A stretch of DNA of 64,000 bases, taken from positions 558,001 through 622,000 of the forward strand of contig CAJQUW010005362.1 in the NCBI GenBank assembly GCA_907163375.1, written 5' to 3'. This DNA is from Prostheceraeus crozeri. Its lineage: Eukaryota > Platyhelminthes > Polycladida > Euryleptidae. The position numbers and the translations under genes were made by a program. Of this stretch, positions 34,916-43,230 are shown piece by piece (position 1 is the first letter of the stretch; each line of letters starts with the position of its first letter). Below the pieces are notes generated by a model that saw only the letters and a program-made list of their open reading frames with translations, ran no database searches and had not been told where the DNA came from.

Positions 34916-35566
34916 ATGAGTTGGAAATTAGATTCCCTACAACGTATTGAAACGGATCATGATCGAAACGTCTATTTCAAAGATTCAACTGGAAATGTGA
35001 GAAGACAGTTTGCTTTATCTTATCGTCATTTTCAATCTCTACATCATATCATGAAGGACTTGAAATACTTCTATATGAAAAGACATTCACGTATTGGAAA
35101 TCGCATCTGGCTGCGCGTCAACAATCGGCGAATTCAACTCTATCATTCCCAACTTCATACTAACTTCACATTTCATCAAGGTAGTTGGGAAAAGTATAAA
35201 AGGAAGGTACATCGCTCAATTTACTCATTCTTTCATCATGAAGCGCCATCGCTACACCATCGTCAACATTCTCCGTCGCTTCAGACTCTACACCAAAATC
35301 GATCTCACAACATTACGCCAACAGCTTCCAAACAGCAAGTATTACCCGGGCCGTCCTCAAATGTTAGTGGTGAAGATGAACAATTCACGGAATCTTCAAC
35401 TCTTCCCAAATGGGACTGTACAGATTCTCGGCGCCCTTTCTCATTCATCGGCGCAGTCAATGCGCTTAGAGCTACAAAGACTACTACGTCGGATATGGAA
35501 GAGGGAGAGGTGTGTGATGTCGAATCTGACTGTGGACAATATGGTGATCTCTACTCAATTGAGTGA
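34916..35566 (+). CDS. PC4-like protein with long tail, copy 2
   Basis: 216 codons. Residues 1-100 parallel copy 1: RIETDHDRNVYFKD, RQFALSYRHFQSLHHIM, NRIWLRVNNRRIQLYHS, SWEKYKRKVHRSI. From about residue 107 it becomes a Ser/Pro/Thr-rich tail ending in an acidic segment. That tail region overlaps the TBP-like gene (35238-35783) in a different frame by 329 nt, so its composition may be shaped by the overlapping gene. A 22-bp gap separates it from copy 1. Confidence 0.5.
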   Translation: MSWKLDSLQRIETDHDRNVYFKDSTGNVRRQFALSYRHFQSLHHIMKDLKYFYMKRHSRIGNRIWLRVNNRRIQLYHSQLHTNFTFHQGSWEKYKRKVHRSIYSFFHHEAPSLHHRQHSPSLQTLHQNRSHNITPTASKQQVLPGPSSNVSGEDEQFTESSTLPKWDCTDSRRPFSFIGAVNALRATKTTTSDMEEGEVCDVESDCGQYGDLYSIE

Positions 35567-35783
35567 CAGTCTATCATTTTTGAAGATTCGTACCAGCAGT
35601 TACAGTTTGTGTTATGAACCCGAACTTTTTCCTGCAGCTCTCATTAGTTGTTGGTTGCCTGTGCATGTGGCAATCTTTCATAATAGTAAAGTGATCATTA
35701 CTGGACTAAAATCTCATGAACAAGCAAATATGATCCTAGACTATCTCATTGAGTATGTACGTACCCAGCGGATTGTAAAATAA
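35238..35783 (+). CDS. TATA-binding-protein-like protein (TBP fold)
   Basis: 181 codons from ATG at 35238, the length of a TBP core domain (about 180). Two direct repeats, as in TBP: repeat 1 at residues 7-85 (IVNILRRFRL, KYYPGRP, LFPNGTVQILGALS) and repeat 2 at 97-175 (NMVISTQL, YEPELFPAAL, VAIFHNSKVIITGLKS). YEPELFP at 126-132 is identical to the hallmark of eukaryotic and archaeal TBP. Three of the four DNA-intercalating Phe positions are Phe (56, 131, 147). TBP binds and bends TATA boxes to nucleate the transcription pre-initiation complex. A longer in-frame start at 35094 exists, but 35238 gives the exact core length. AATAAA overlaps the stop codon. Confidence 0.85.
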   Translation: MKRHRYTIVNILRRFRLYTKIDLTTLRQQLPNSKYYPGRPQMLVVKMNNSRNLQLFPNGTVQILGALSHSSAQSMRLELQRLLRRIWKRERCVMSNLTVDNMVISTQLSDSLSFLKIRTSSYSLCYEPELFPAALISCWLPVHVAIFHNSKVIITGLKSHEQANMILDYLIEYVRTQRIVK

Positions 35784-35815
35784 AAAACAATTTTTTCCAA
35801 CATGATGTTTTTATT
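35779..35815. terminator. Back-to-back poly(A) signals overlapping stop codons
   Basis: AATAAA at 35779-35784 overlaps the TAA of the TBP-like gene; a minus-strand AATAAA at 35810-35815 overlaps the TAA of the protease gene. Only 27 bp separate the two stop codons, so transcripts must overlap. Confidence 0.6.
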
Positions 35816-36272
35816 TCAAATCATGATAGAACTTACAAATCATTTTTTCATTAGAGGATGGATTACATGAAAAGTTTTGAATAATAGATGCAAATCGAGA
35901 TACATGTAAACGTTTTAAGATGAAGTACAGTACAAAAGCACCACACGTTGATGAAAGTGGATGTTGTAGTATGCGTTCATTTCGCTGATATTGACGCGTA
36001 TGTTTTCTCAACCACTGCTGTGTTGGTATATTTGGAGGTTGAGCAAGAGAGTCAAATAGTTCACCACGTCGGTCTTCTCCAATAAAGATCGCTTTCCAAT
36101 GCTCACCGCCTAAATTCTGTGAATGAGTGTTTAGCACAATAAAGATGGGATAGTGATTTACTGCAGGTGGTAAGGTATCGAGTGAATAGACATTATCGAA
36201 AGCTTTCAACGTCGCTTCGTCTGCATTACGCTGCACTTTAGTCTTAATATCGTCAGCAGTCAACCAACTCAT
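35811..36272 (-). CDS. PRO: Adenovirus-type maturation cysteine protease
   Basis: 153 codons, matching the Polinton PRO (adenain/Ulp1-like) family that processes virion precursor proteins. The catalytic set is visible: His58 in GGEHWKAI, Asp74 in ELFDSLA, Gln103 (oxyanion) and Cys110 in STCGAFVLYF. The ATG overlaps the stop of the major capsid gene as TAATG. It is the last gene of the leftward virion cluster. Confidence 0.92.
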   Translation of the reverse strand: MSWLTADDIKTKVQRNADEATLKAFDNVYSLDTLPPAVNHYPIFIVLNTHSQNLGGEHWKAIFIGEDRRGELFDSLAQPPNIPTQQWLRKHTRQYQRNERILQHPLSSTCGAFVLYFILKRLHVSRFASIIQNFSCNPSSNEKMICKFYHDLK

Positions 36273-37549
36273 TAACGATTATACTGAAGAATCACGTCAC
36301 GATACTTTGTAATTTCAATATTTGAATGGAAGACTGCATAAATTAATACATTGATCGTCTCAGGTAGTGTTCTTTTGAACGTCAAATCCAAACGAATATT
36401 ATGAGGCACGTTCGCTTGACGATAGGGTGCACTAATATCGCTGTCAGCAGTTAAATCAAATGCATAAATAGTATATCCACTCTTAAACTCTTTCATAGTC
36501 AGTCCGTTGGTGTCATCCGTATTGTAAAAGCCAAAAACATCCATAAAATCAACATAACTGCGCATAAATTGATCTGAAGCAAAATCTGGTTTGTAGGGTG
36601 GACCAGGATGACTCACACCATTTACACGTAAAGCAATTTCACTTAACTGATTGTGTTTAAAATTGAAAGGATTCTTCTTTATATTACCATTAAATGCATC
36701 ATTTTCAACCATTGCCACCATGAGGAGCTTCGGTGCTTCCGATGGAAAGAGGCCATCTTTCATGAAACTCTTTTGATCTTTCGGAATTGTAAAGGTGAGA
36801 AGCTTTGTATGCTGAATGGGGTAAATGGCATTTTGGCGGTTAAGGCCTTCAGCATGCCCTCTAATGACACTTGGATTCGGTACTACTCGACGAATGTAAA
36901 GTGCAATATCTTCCACATGAATTCTAAAATTGTCAACTTTAGCAAATGCATTCAGCGCAAATTCAGGCTTATTCAATGTCAGCTTGAGTCGCATGCTGGT
37001 ATTACACAGTAAAAACTTTGACTGTCTAAAGAAGTCTAAATTCAGCGGACCATATAGCTGACATACTCTACTATCTTTAATCATAGCAGATCGCTTTACA
37101 AAGCCACTGTTTGTTTCAACATCAAATTTTCCTGCTTCATCTCTGTACCATCCCATGGCTTCCATATGACTTTTTTGTGCTGCTGGATGAAACTGTGATA
37201 CATGATTGAAATATGATTTATAGGGATAATCGCTTTGACCACCTTCCACTTGCTGCTCTCCAATCGTTAGAGAAACATCACGAAGTAATGTAGTCAATGG
37301 TAAATTGTTCAGTCCAACTTTATGTGTATCGTCAATAGCAGTTCCATCTGCTTGCTGAATTCTAAACCTCAAATCAAGCATCGCATAACTCAAATCTATG
37401 TAGTCATCACTACCACCAGGAATAACAAATTCAATGGGGCCAGCATTCTCAGCTGTTCGAGGATGATAATCTACAATACTTGAACTAAGAATATCTGTCT
37501 GTATGGCTTGTTGATCGAACAAACAAAAACCGGAAGTTTTACACTCCAT
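36272..37549 (-). CDS. MCP: Major capsid protein (double jelly roll, PY type)
   Basis: 425 codons. The N-terminal region IEFVIPGGSDDYIDLS, then LLRDVSLTIGEQQVEGG and YPYKSYFNHVSQFHPAA, is the signature of the Polinton PY family (annotated in many invertebrates as F54H12.2-like), known from structure-based comparison to be the double jelly-roll major capsid protein. Length and order fit the family. It is embedded between the small basic protein and the protease, with 2 nt and a TAATG overlap respectively. Confidence 0.88.
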   Translation of the reverse strand: MECKTSGFCLFDQQAIQTDILSSSIVDYHPRTAENAGPIEFVIPGGSDDYIDLSYAMLDLRFRIQQADGTAIDDTHKVGLNNLPLTTLLRDVSLTIGEQQVEGGQSDYPYKSYFNHVSQFHPAAQKSHMEAMGWYRDEAGKFDVETNSGFVKRSAMIKDSRVCQLYGPLNLDFFRQSKFLLCNTSMRLKLTLNKPEFALNAFAKVDNFRIHVEDIALYIRRVVPNPSVIRGHAEGLNRQNAIYPIQHTKLLTFTIPKDQKSFMKDGLFPSEAPKLLMVAMVENDAFNGNIKKNPFNFKHNQLSEIALRVNGVSHPGPPYKPDFASDQFMRSYVDFMDVFGFYNTDDTNGLTMKEFKSGYTIYAFDLTADSDISAPYRQANVPHNIRLDLTFKRTLPETINVLIYAVFHSNIEITKYRDVILQYNR

Positions 37550-37551
37550 GA

Positions 37552-38007
37552 TTAGAAGTTATAGCAGCGTCGTCGTTTAGCGCCTGATGAATGATTAGAG
37601 CCTCTGCGACGTTTGCGTGAATGCCTTTTGACTGAAGATCGCACCTTACCAGCTCCGCGATGTTTCCTCCTTCCTTTATTCATTCGTTTAGGTGATTTCT
37701 TTCCTTGAGTAACACCAGCAATGGTCTGCTTCAATGTTTTTAAACCGCGTTCCTTCCCACGATTCAACAAACTGCTCTTAAAACTTCTACCTCTGGAAAG
37801 ATCACTAGCAACATCACCAGCAAAGCCAACGGCATTACTTAAAACATTTCGTTTCAAAGATCTACCGACATTGGATATGAGAGGTGCTACAACAGATTTC
37901 AGTGCACCAAGTATGCTACCTCCACGTTGGCGGCGAGCACCGATGTAAATTTGTCCTCCGCCACTTACATAGGAGGGTCGTGAATAAAATGAGGCAGTTG
38001 GATTCAT
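37552..38007 (-). CDS. Small basic, core-like virion protein
   Basis: 151 codons, strongly basic with an Arg/Lys-rich C-terminal half (KRHSRKRRRG, AKRRRC). An N-terminal Gly-rich stretch with GGG and QRGGSILGALKSVVAP precedes a hydrophobic, probably amphipathic segment. Double-glycine sites are typical places of adenain cleavage; the overall form recalls adenovirus core or minor capsid precursors (pX, pVI). It lies directly upstream of the capsid gene. Role inferred from composition and position. Confidence 0.65.
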   Translation of the reverse strand: MNPTASFYSRPSYVSGGGQIYIGARRQRGGSILGALKSVVAPLISNVGRSLKRNVLSNAVGFAGDVASDLSRGRSFKSSLLNRGKERGLKTLKQTIAGVTQGKKSPKRMNKGRRKHRGAGKVRSSVKRHSRKRRRGSNHSSGAKRRRCYNF

Positions 38008-38048
38008 AGCTCAAACCCTAAACATTGTTAGTTACAACTTTGCATGAA

Positions 38049-39269
38049 TCACTGTCGATTACTTAGATGAAAGATGTCGGCACGACGCATCCAAGAGTTC
38101 ATACTTGAAGGATAACCAGCCCATTTAACAAGACACCATTCTTCACCTTGCCGTTTTTTACATCGAATGATTTTCTCTACCAAATATGTTTCACTTTCAG
38201 TGACTACCTCAATCTCATCGCGGTAAAAGCTACCCTCAATTTCTTCATTATCGTAATCTTTCAACTTGTAGGTGGTCGGAGAGTCTTTTTGATTAATCCT
38301 TGATACTGTAAATACCTCCTCTGTCCAATTCGGGAGGTACCCTTTAGCAAAAACACTTTTCACTTTTGAGATACGAACTTTATCGCCAATTTTCACATCA
38401 CTTTTCACATGAGTGCGTTTACGTTGGAATGATTCGCGCACTTTATCTACATTGTCAGCATTTACATCTACTGGTCTGAGTCCAATAGAACGATGGATAG
38501 AGTGATTGTAGGCATGGAGTGTATCTTGTAGAACCTTTGTCCAATTTTGTGTCAAGTTGGCAGTAAAATGTCGCCACAAGCGATTTTTTAATGTGCGATT
38601 AAAACGTTCAACGAGTGCAGCTTTATAAGCGCTCTTTACACTAAACAACTCAATGTCATGCCTCTCAAATAATCTTGTCACATGCTGATTTTCAAACTCT
38701 TTTCCTTGATCACTCTGAATTCTTTTTGGAATGCGACCTTCTCGAAAAATTGTTTGGAATGCTTTTGCTACTCCTTTCCCTTCTTTAGTTTTTAAAGGTT
38801 GAGCCCACGCATAACGCGAGAAAATATCAATGACGGTTAAAATAAAATTATTGCCCGAGTTATGTTTTGAAATGGAGGCAACATCGCACAAATCTGCTTG
38901 CCACTGTTCATCGATGTCATGAACAATATAATGGCGGGTGCGGTACTTCTTTTTCGCTTGTTTGTGAAGTGTATAGGTAGCCTGACCCTTTAACCATCGT
39001 TTCACTTGTGATTGTGGAAGACCGCTCGCTTTTGATAATTTCTTGATAGATGCAAATCCTGCCGGATGTTTTACATCATAATAGATTGACTTCAAACGTT
39101 CAGTCGATGACGGCTGACTCTTTTTCCTCCTTCTCATCTTTTTGTTTTCTTGCCTTTCTACATTTACAACAACTGCAGCATTTAGCTTTAGCGGTTTTGC
39201 GATCGTGTTCACATTGCTTAGGGGTTTCATTATGAGAGCTGGCGCAGCAAGTGCAAGTGACAACGACAT
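38049..39269 (-). CDS. INT: Retrovirus-type integrase with C-terminal chromodomain
   Basis: 406 codons from 39269, though the Met at 39137 is a likely alternative start. A helix-turn-helix-like N-terminus (IKKLSKASGLPQSQVKRWL) precedes the DDE core: Asp126 (QADLCDV), Asp187 (QSDQGKEF), Glu221 (VERFNRTLK). The C-terminus (361-402) is a chromodomain: YLVEKIIRCKK, EEWCLVKWAGY, NSW. It inserts the element with 6-bp staggered cuts, matching the ATGTTC duplication. The chromodomain could steer insertion to methylated-histone chromatin (inference). Confidence 0.96.
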   Translation of the reverse strand: MSLSLALAAPALIMKPLSNVNTIAKPLKLNAAVVVNVERQENKKMRRRKKSQPSSTERLKSIYYDVKHPAGFASIKKLSKASGLPQSQVKRWLKGQATYTLHKQAKKKYRTRHYIVHDIDEQWQADLCDVASISKHNSGNNFILTVIDIFSRYAWAQPLKTKEGKGVAKAFQTIFREGRIPKRIQSDQGKEFENQHVTRLFERHDIELFSVKSAYKAALVERFNRTLKNRLWRHFTANLTQNWTKVLQDTLHAYNHSIHRSIGLRPVDVNADNVDKVRESFQRKRTHVKSDVKIGDKVRISKVKSVFAKGYLPNWTEEVFTVSRINQKDSPTTYKLKDYDNEEIEGSFYRDEIEVVTESETYLVEKIIRCKKRQGEEWCLVKWAGYPSSMNSWMRRADIFHLSNRQ

Positions 39270-39315
39270 TCACCTCTGGCGGCTCATTACATGGCAAGCA
39301 ACACATCTGCTTCAT
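39100..39315 (-). CDS. Cys-rich small protein overlapping the integrase start
   Basis: 71 codons with fourteen Cys (CCLPC, TCTCC, KCCSCCKC) and a Lys/Glu-rich tail. Its ATG lies one base after the stop of the upstream open frame (39317-39319), an arrangement like other tight junctions in this cluster, which argues that it is real. It overlaps the integrase gene in another frame by 38 to 170 nt depending on the integrase start. Possibly zinc-binding; unrecognised. Confidence 0.45.
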   Translation of the reverse strand: MKQMCCLPCNEPPEVNVVVTCTCCASSHNETPKQCEHDRKTAKAKCCSCCKCRKARKQKDEKEEKESAVID

Positions 39316-39316
39316 A

Positions 39317-39562
39317 TTAATAGTCTGAGAACATGTATTTCCTGGGAGGAGCTGTTTTACGTTTTCCTTTTACCAGTTTTAGTGGCGATGTAGATCTACG
39401 TCGAGTTCTTCCTCTTGTTTGCTTAGTGAGTGTGGGAGGGGATGTAGCAGGTGACGCCTTAAACCAATTTGTTGGCATTTTCATCGCCTGAAGCATTGGA
39501 GTAGTAGCCACTGTTGAATCAAGTTCTTTCAATGTCTCATTATTTAAAGCAAATTTTGGCAC
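39317..39562 (-). CDS. Polinton coding remainder left of the LINE
   Basis: An 81-codon open frame starting next to the LINE 3' end. It is Thr/Ser/Pro and Arg/Lys-rich (TRGRTRRRSTSP, KGKRKTAPPRK) and ends SDY. Its position suggests that it belongs to the gene the LINE interrupted (other side at 43225-43665). It leads directly into the Cys-rich frame at 39315. Confidence 0.5.
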   Translation of the reverse strand: MPKFALNNETLKELDSTVATTPMLQAMKMPTNWFKASPATSPPTLTKQTRGRTRRRSTSPLKLVKGKRKTAPPRKYMFSDY

Positions 39563-39564
39563 AT

Positions 39565-42500
39565 TATGCTTTATTTATTTATTTATTTATTTATTCAAAG
39601 TACAATATTTGAGTGGCGTTTTATCAAGACAGACTACAAGGCCACTGAAAAAAATTAATGAGAATAGAGAGAAAAAATACAAGTTATTGCGGGAAGGAAC
39701 GTGAAAAAAGAAAAGTTTTGAGGGATCGTTTAAATGACTGGAGAGAGGTCTGGTTCGTCACGTGTGATGGGAGAGAATTCCATATACGTGATGCAGCGAT
39801 GGGAAATGCACGATCCCCAATTGAAGTTCGGGTAGATTGGACGAATAGTGCAGATCGGGACGCGGATCGCAAGTGGCTTCGGGATTCTATAGATGATAAT
39901 GGTTTAAGAGAATCGGCGAGGTAGGGAGGCGCTCCGCCGTTCACACACTTAAAGCAAAGCACAGCAAGGCGGAAGTCAATTCTTTCTCGAATGCGAAGCC
40001 AGTGGAGGTCCTTCAGGAGTGGTGAGACGTGTTGCCTATGTCCAGTGTTATTTACAAGTCTGGCCGCAGAATTTAGCACGGACTGTAGTCGGCGCTGTTG
40101 GATGGCAGGAAGGCCGGCGAGTACAGAGGTGCAGAAGTCAAGTCGGGAATGCACTAGGGATACTATGAGAGACATGAGGACGGGATGAGTGACGGATTGG
40201 CGAATTGATCTTATTTGCCTGAGGGCGGCAAAGCAACTCGACACTTTCCTTGAAATGAAACCCTTCATAGAGAGGCGAGAGTCAATTATCACTCCCAAAC
40301 TACTTGCAGAGGTCACTGGAGTGATAGGAGTCGCATTGATGTAGATGGGATTAGAAGGGATCTGATTCTGACGGCGATTAGAGGCACACCACACAAATTC
40401 TGATTTCTCAGCATTCAACTGAAGTCTGTTGTTTTTCAACCATTGCTGAACTTCCGTAAGACAACATTCCATTTGATGAGAAAGCTGTGAAGTATTATCA
40501 GGATGGCAGGAACCGTAGATGTTCACATCATCAGCATAGGCGTGAGCTTGAAGTCCGTGTTGATCGATTAAATGGAAAAGATCGGCGGTGTAGAGAACGA
40601 AGAAGAGGGGTCCGAGTACAGAACCTTGAGGTACACCATGTGAAGTAGATGAGACAGGAGAGAGAGAATCCAGATGACGAACAAAGCGAGACCGTGACGA
40701 CAAGAAAGACGAACACCATGAAATAACATAGCCTTGCAGGCCGAACGAAGATGTCAGACGCTGTAAAAGGATAGAATGGTCGACCGTGTCGAAGGCGGAT
40801 GATAAATCCAATAGAGCGAGGAGAGAGAGTTGACCGTTGTCTATGGACGTGAGAAAGCTAGAGCACACATGCAGGAGGGCGGTTTCAGTAGAGTGGTGCG
40901 GGCGGTAAGCAGATTGGAACGTGGGAAGAAGGTCGTATCTGGTGACGTGAGCGAGAAGCTGGTGTGCGACTACCCGTTCAAGTAGTTTCGACAGGACAGG
41001 GAGATTTGAGATCGGACGATAAGAGTCGGCTTTCGAAGCATCACGGACACCTTTCTTTAGTACAGGAGTAATTCTAGCTACCTTCCACTTGGATGGGAAT
41101 AGTCCAGAGGATAGTGAGAGATTGAACAGGAAAGTAATGAAATCGGAGAGGATGTCAGCATTTTCTTTCAGCATCTTCGTGGGTAGAGGATCGCTGGAGC
41201 TTTGTTTGTTAGGAAGCTTCTGTAGCATCGCACTTACGATATGGGTCGACAGGATATCGAAGTCGTGGAAGTGGCATCCAGTGGGTGCAGTGGAAAACGC
41301 TGGAAGGGGCGCATCAGAGAGTGTGTCATGAATGTCAGCAACCTTTTTGTCGAATGCTCTGTGGATTTCATCAGCACTGAGGAAGCTGCTCACAGGTGGA
41401 CGTCCTCTGCCCATTAATGCATCAATGGAACGCCAAAGCTGAGCAGGAAGGTGGGATTCGGACTGTATTTTTTGGCACCAAAAGGATTCGCGCTTTTGTC
41501 GGAGAAGATCTCTGTAGGATTTTCTTTGGGTCTTCCAGGCAGTTACGATGTCGACAGACGGGGTACCAGCCTTCGCAGCTCTACGGCACTGACGCTCTAA
41601 TTGGCGGACAACTCTCTTGGCAATGCGGCACTCCTCGTCAAACCACGGATCGGATGGTCGTCGCCGGCAGGTGATAGAACGAACAGGAATCAGAATGTCT
41701 AGAATCCTGATGATCTCTGTGCTGTACATGTCTGCAAGCTGATCAACGTCTAGCTCTCTCCAGGATTCAGGCTTGCAAAGCACCGATGAAGCGAGCATGG
41801 CACGGAAGCGATTAGGATCGAGGCGATTCCAAGGACGGGCAGAGACAGTTCTGTAGATGGGAGTTGGTGACCGGAGTGTAGAGACCCAGCGTAACATACT
41901 GTGATCTGATAAGCCGACATCCAGGACATCGACGGATGGCAGACGAAGATCAGAGCGAGTGATGACTAGGTCCAGAGTGCCGCCGCAGTTATGGGTAGGT
42001 CCGTTTACAGCGCAGGTAAGGCCGTAGCTGTCGAGGATTTCTAAAAACTTCTGGGAAGATCGGTCGTCAGTTCGTTCAATATGAATATTCAAATCACCAG
42101 CGATTATGATTGGATCAACGAAGGATATGAACTCATCGAGGATATCAGACATCTCTGCGAAGAAGCGGTTTGATATGGGACCTGTTCGATAAATGAGGAG
42201 AATAATGCAGGACGAGGAATGAGAAGTGAGCCGGACAGTAAGAAGCTCGAACGTCGTAGGAACGTTAGCAACCTGCAGTTGAGCAAGAGAAGTTCCAGGG
42301 ACGGAAATGGCTGCGATTCCACCGTGATTTGTCGCCATTGTATCAGAGCGAAACCTTGGGCGAGGGCGATCCACCACGTTGAAACCATTAGAACGAATGC
42401 GCGAGAGACTGACTGATTCGGTATCATGCCAGGTTTCCACTAAAAGCATGATGTCAATGTCATGGTCAGTTCGAAGATCTAGCAGGGAATCCACCTTGTT

Positions 42501-43230
42501 TTCTAGCGAGCGTATGTTGAGTAGACTGAAAGTAAGGGGTCGATCAGGGTGAGTGCGATGACGTTTTGCGGTCTCTGAAGGTCGAAGTTTCCTGTACCCG
42601 CGATCACTGATGTCATTGGTTGATAGGGAATTGCATCCCCTCTCGCTGTCTCCCGGGTGCACGATGCTGAGAGTCGGCAACGTCAAGGGAGAGAGAGGAA
42701 AAGAGGATTCTGGCACGCGAGCGCTGTAGGCAGTCTTGTTTGTGGCCTTATCACTGCTGCTGACAGGGAAGGTAGGATTATCAGTCACTTGGCTGGAATC
42801 ACAAAAGAGGTCGCAGAGTTGAGACTGAGACGATGGACGTCGGATCCTGTGCAGCCATAGTGCGCGCTTGACACGGCGAGCAAGGGGAAAATTTGGCTGA
42901 TGTAGGTTAAGGAGCTGATCACGAGAATAGGTCAGACGAACAGTTGACATACCACCAGGGGAGTTTTTGGGAAAAAATGATGCAGCGAGCAGAAACCAAG
43001 ATGAGAAACACTGCGCAAAAGTACTCAAATGGAGTTTTCTCCGTGAGTTCGAAAGAGCTTGATAAATTATGTACACCAAAGCGGAGCGTGGATAACGAGG
43101 ATTCAGGCGGTACAAAAAAAATGATGGTTTAGGCGAAAAAATTGAAATAAAACGTGAAAAGAGTTTCGCAGAGAACGCACAGCGCGAGGCGTCGACCGCC
43201 CTGACTGAACGCAGTGACTGAACTCTTTTT
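39565..43230 (-). mobile_element. CR1/L2-type LINE inserted in the Polinton
   Basis: A near full-length non-LTR retrotransposon on the minus strand. Its 3' end is a microsatellite tail (TTTA repeats on the plus strand, 39569-39595). The 5' end is judged to lie near 43210-43240, where Polinton coding sequence gives way to GC-rich sequence; exact limits and any target duplication are uncertain. It interrupts a Polinton gene of unknown role. Confidence 0.9.
39684..42950 (-). CDS. LINE endonuclease-reverse transcriptase
   Basis: The open frame runs from 43115; the likely start is the Met at 42950 (MSTVRLTYSRDQLL), giving 1088 codons. Apurinic-type endonuclease (about residues 190-420 of the longer frame): LNIRSLENK, LLVETWHD, AGDLNIHI, SDHSML. 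Reverse transcriptase: RPISNLPVLSKLLE, LLDLSSAFDTVDH (catalytic Asp), GVPQGSVLGPL and YADDVNIY. C-terminal LHWLRIRERIDFRL is typical of the CR1/L2/Daphne group in marine invertebrates. No stop or shift seen, so the insertion is very young. No separate ORF1 was seen. Confidence 0.94.
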   Translation of the reverse strand: MSTVRLTYSRDQLLNLHQPNFPLARRVKRALWLHRIRRPSSQSQLCDLFCDSSQVTDNPTFPVSSSDKATNKTAYSARVPESSFPLSPLTLPTLSIVHPGDSERGCNSLSTNDISDRGYRKLRPSETAKRHRTHPDRPLTFSLLNIRSLENKVDSLLDLRTDHDIDIMLLVETWHDTESVSLSRIRSNGFNVVDRPRPRFRSDTMATNHGGIAAISVPGTSLAQLQVANVPTTFELLTVRLTSHSSSCIILLIYRTGPISNRFFAEMSDILDEFISFVDPIIIAGDLNIHIERTDDRSSQKFLEILDSYGLTCAVNGPTHNCGGTLDLVITRSDLRLPSVDVLDVGLSDHSMLRWVSTLRSPTPIYRTVSARPWNRLDPNRFRAMLASSVLCKPESWRELDVDQLADMYSTEIIRILDILIPVRSITCRRRPSDPWFDEECRIAKRVVRQLERQCRRAAKAGTPSVDIVTAWKTQRKSYRDLLRQKRESFWCQKIQSESHLPAQLWRSIDALMGRGRPPVSSFLSADEIHRAFDKKVADIHDTLSDAPLPAFSTAPTGCHFHDFDILSTHIVSAMLQKLPNKQSSSDPLPTKMLKENADILSDFITFLFNLSLSSGLFPSKWKVARITPVLKKGVRDASKADSYRPISNLPVLSKLLERVVAHQLLAHVTRYDLLPTFQSAYRPHHSTETALLHVCSSFLTSIDNGQLSLLALLDLSSAFDTVDHSILLQRLTSSFGLQGYVISWCSSFLSSRSRFVRHLDSLSPVSSTSHGVPQGSVLGPLFFVLYTADLFHLIDQHGLQAHAYADDVNIYGSCHPDNTSQLSHQMECCLTEVQQWLKNNRLQLNAEKSEFVWCASNRRQNQIPSNPIYINATPITPVTSASSLGVIIDSRLSMKGFISRKVSSCFAALRQIRSIRQSVTHPVLMSLIVSLVHSRLDFCTSVLAGLPAIQQRRLQSVLNSAARLVNNTGHRQHVSPLLKDLHWLRIRERIDFRLAVLCFKCVNGGAPPYLADSLKPLSSIESRSHLRSASRSALFVQSTRTSIGDRAFPIAASRIWNSLPSHVTNQTSLQSFKRSLKTFLFSRSFPQ

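Noticed and set aside
35094-35237. N-terminal extension of the TBP-like protein
   Set aside because: The internal ATG at 35238 gives exactly a TBP core; the 48 residues before it overlap the PC4-like domain and show no TBP features.
42944-43132. Plus-strand frames across the LINE
   Set aside because: Antisense shadows of the LINE reading frame with no domain content.
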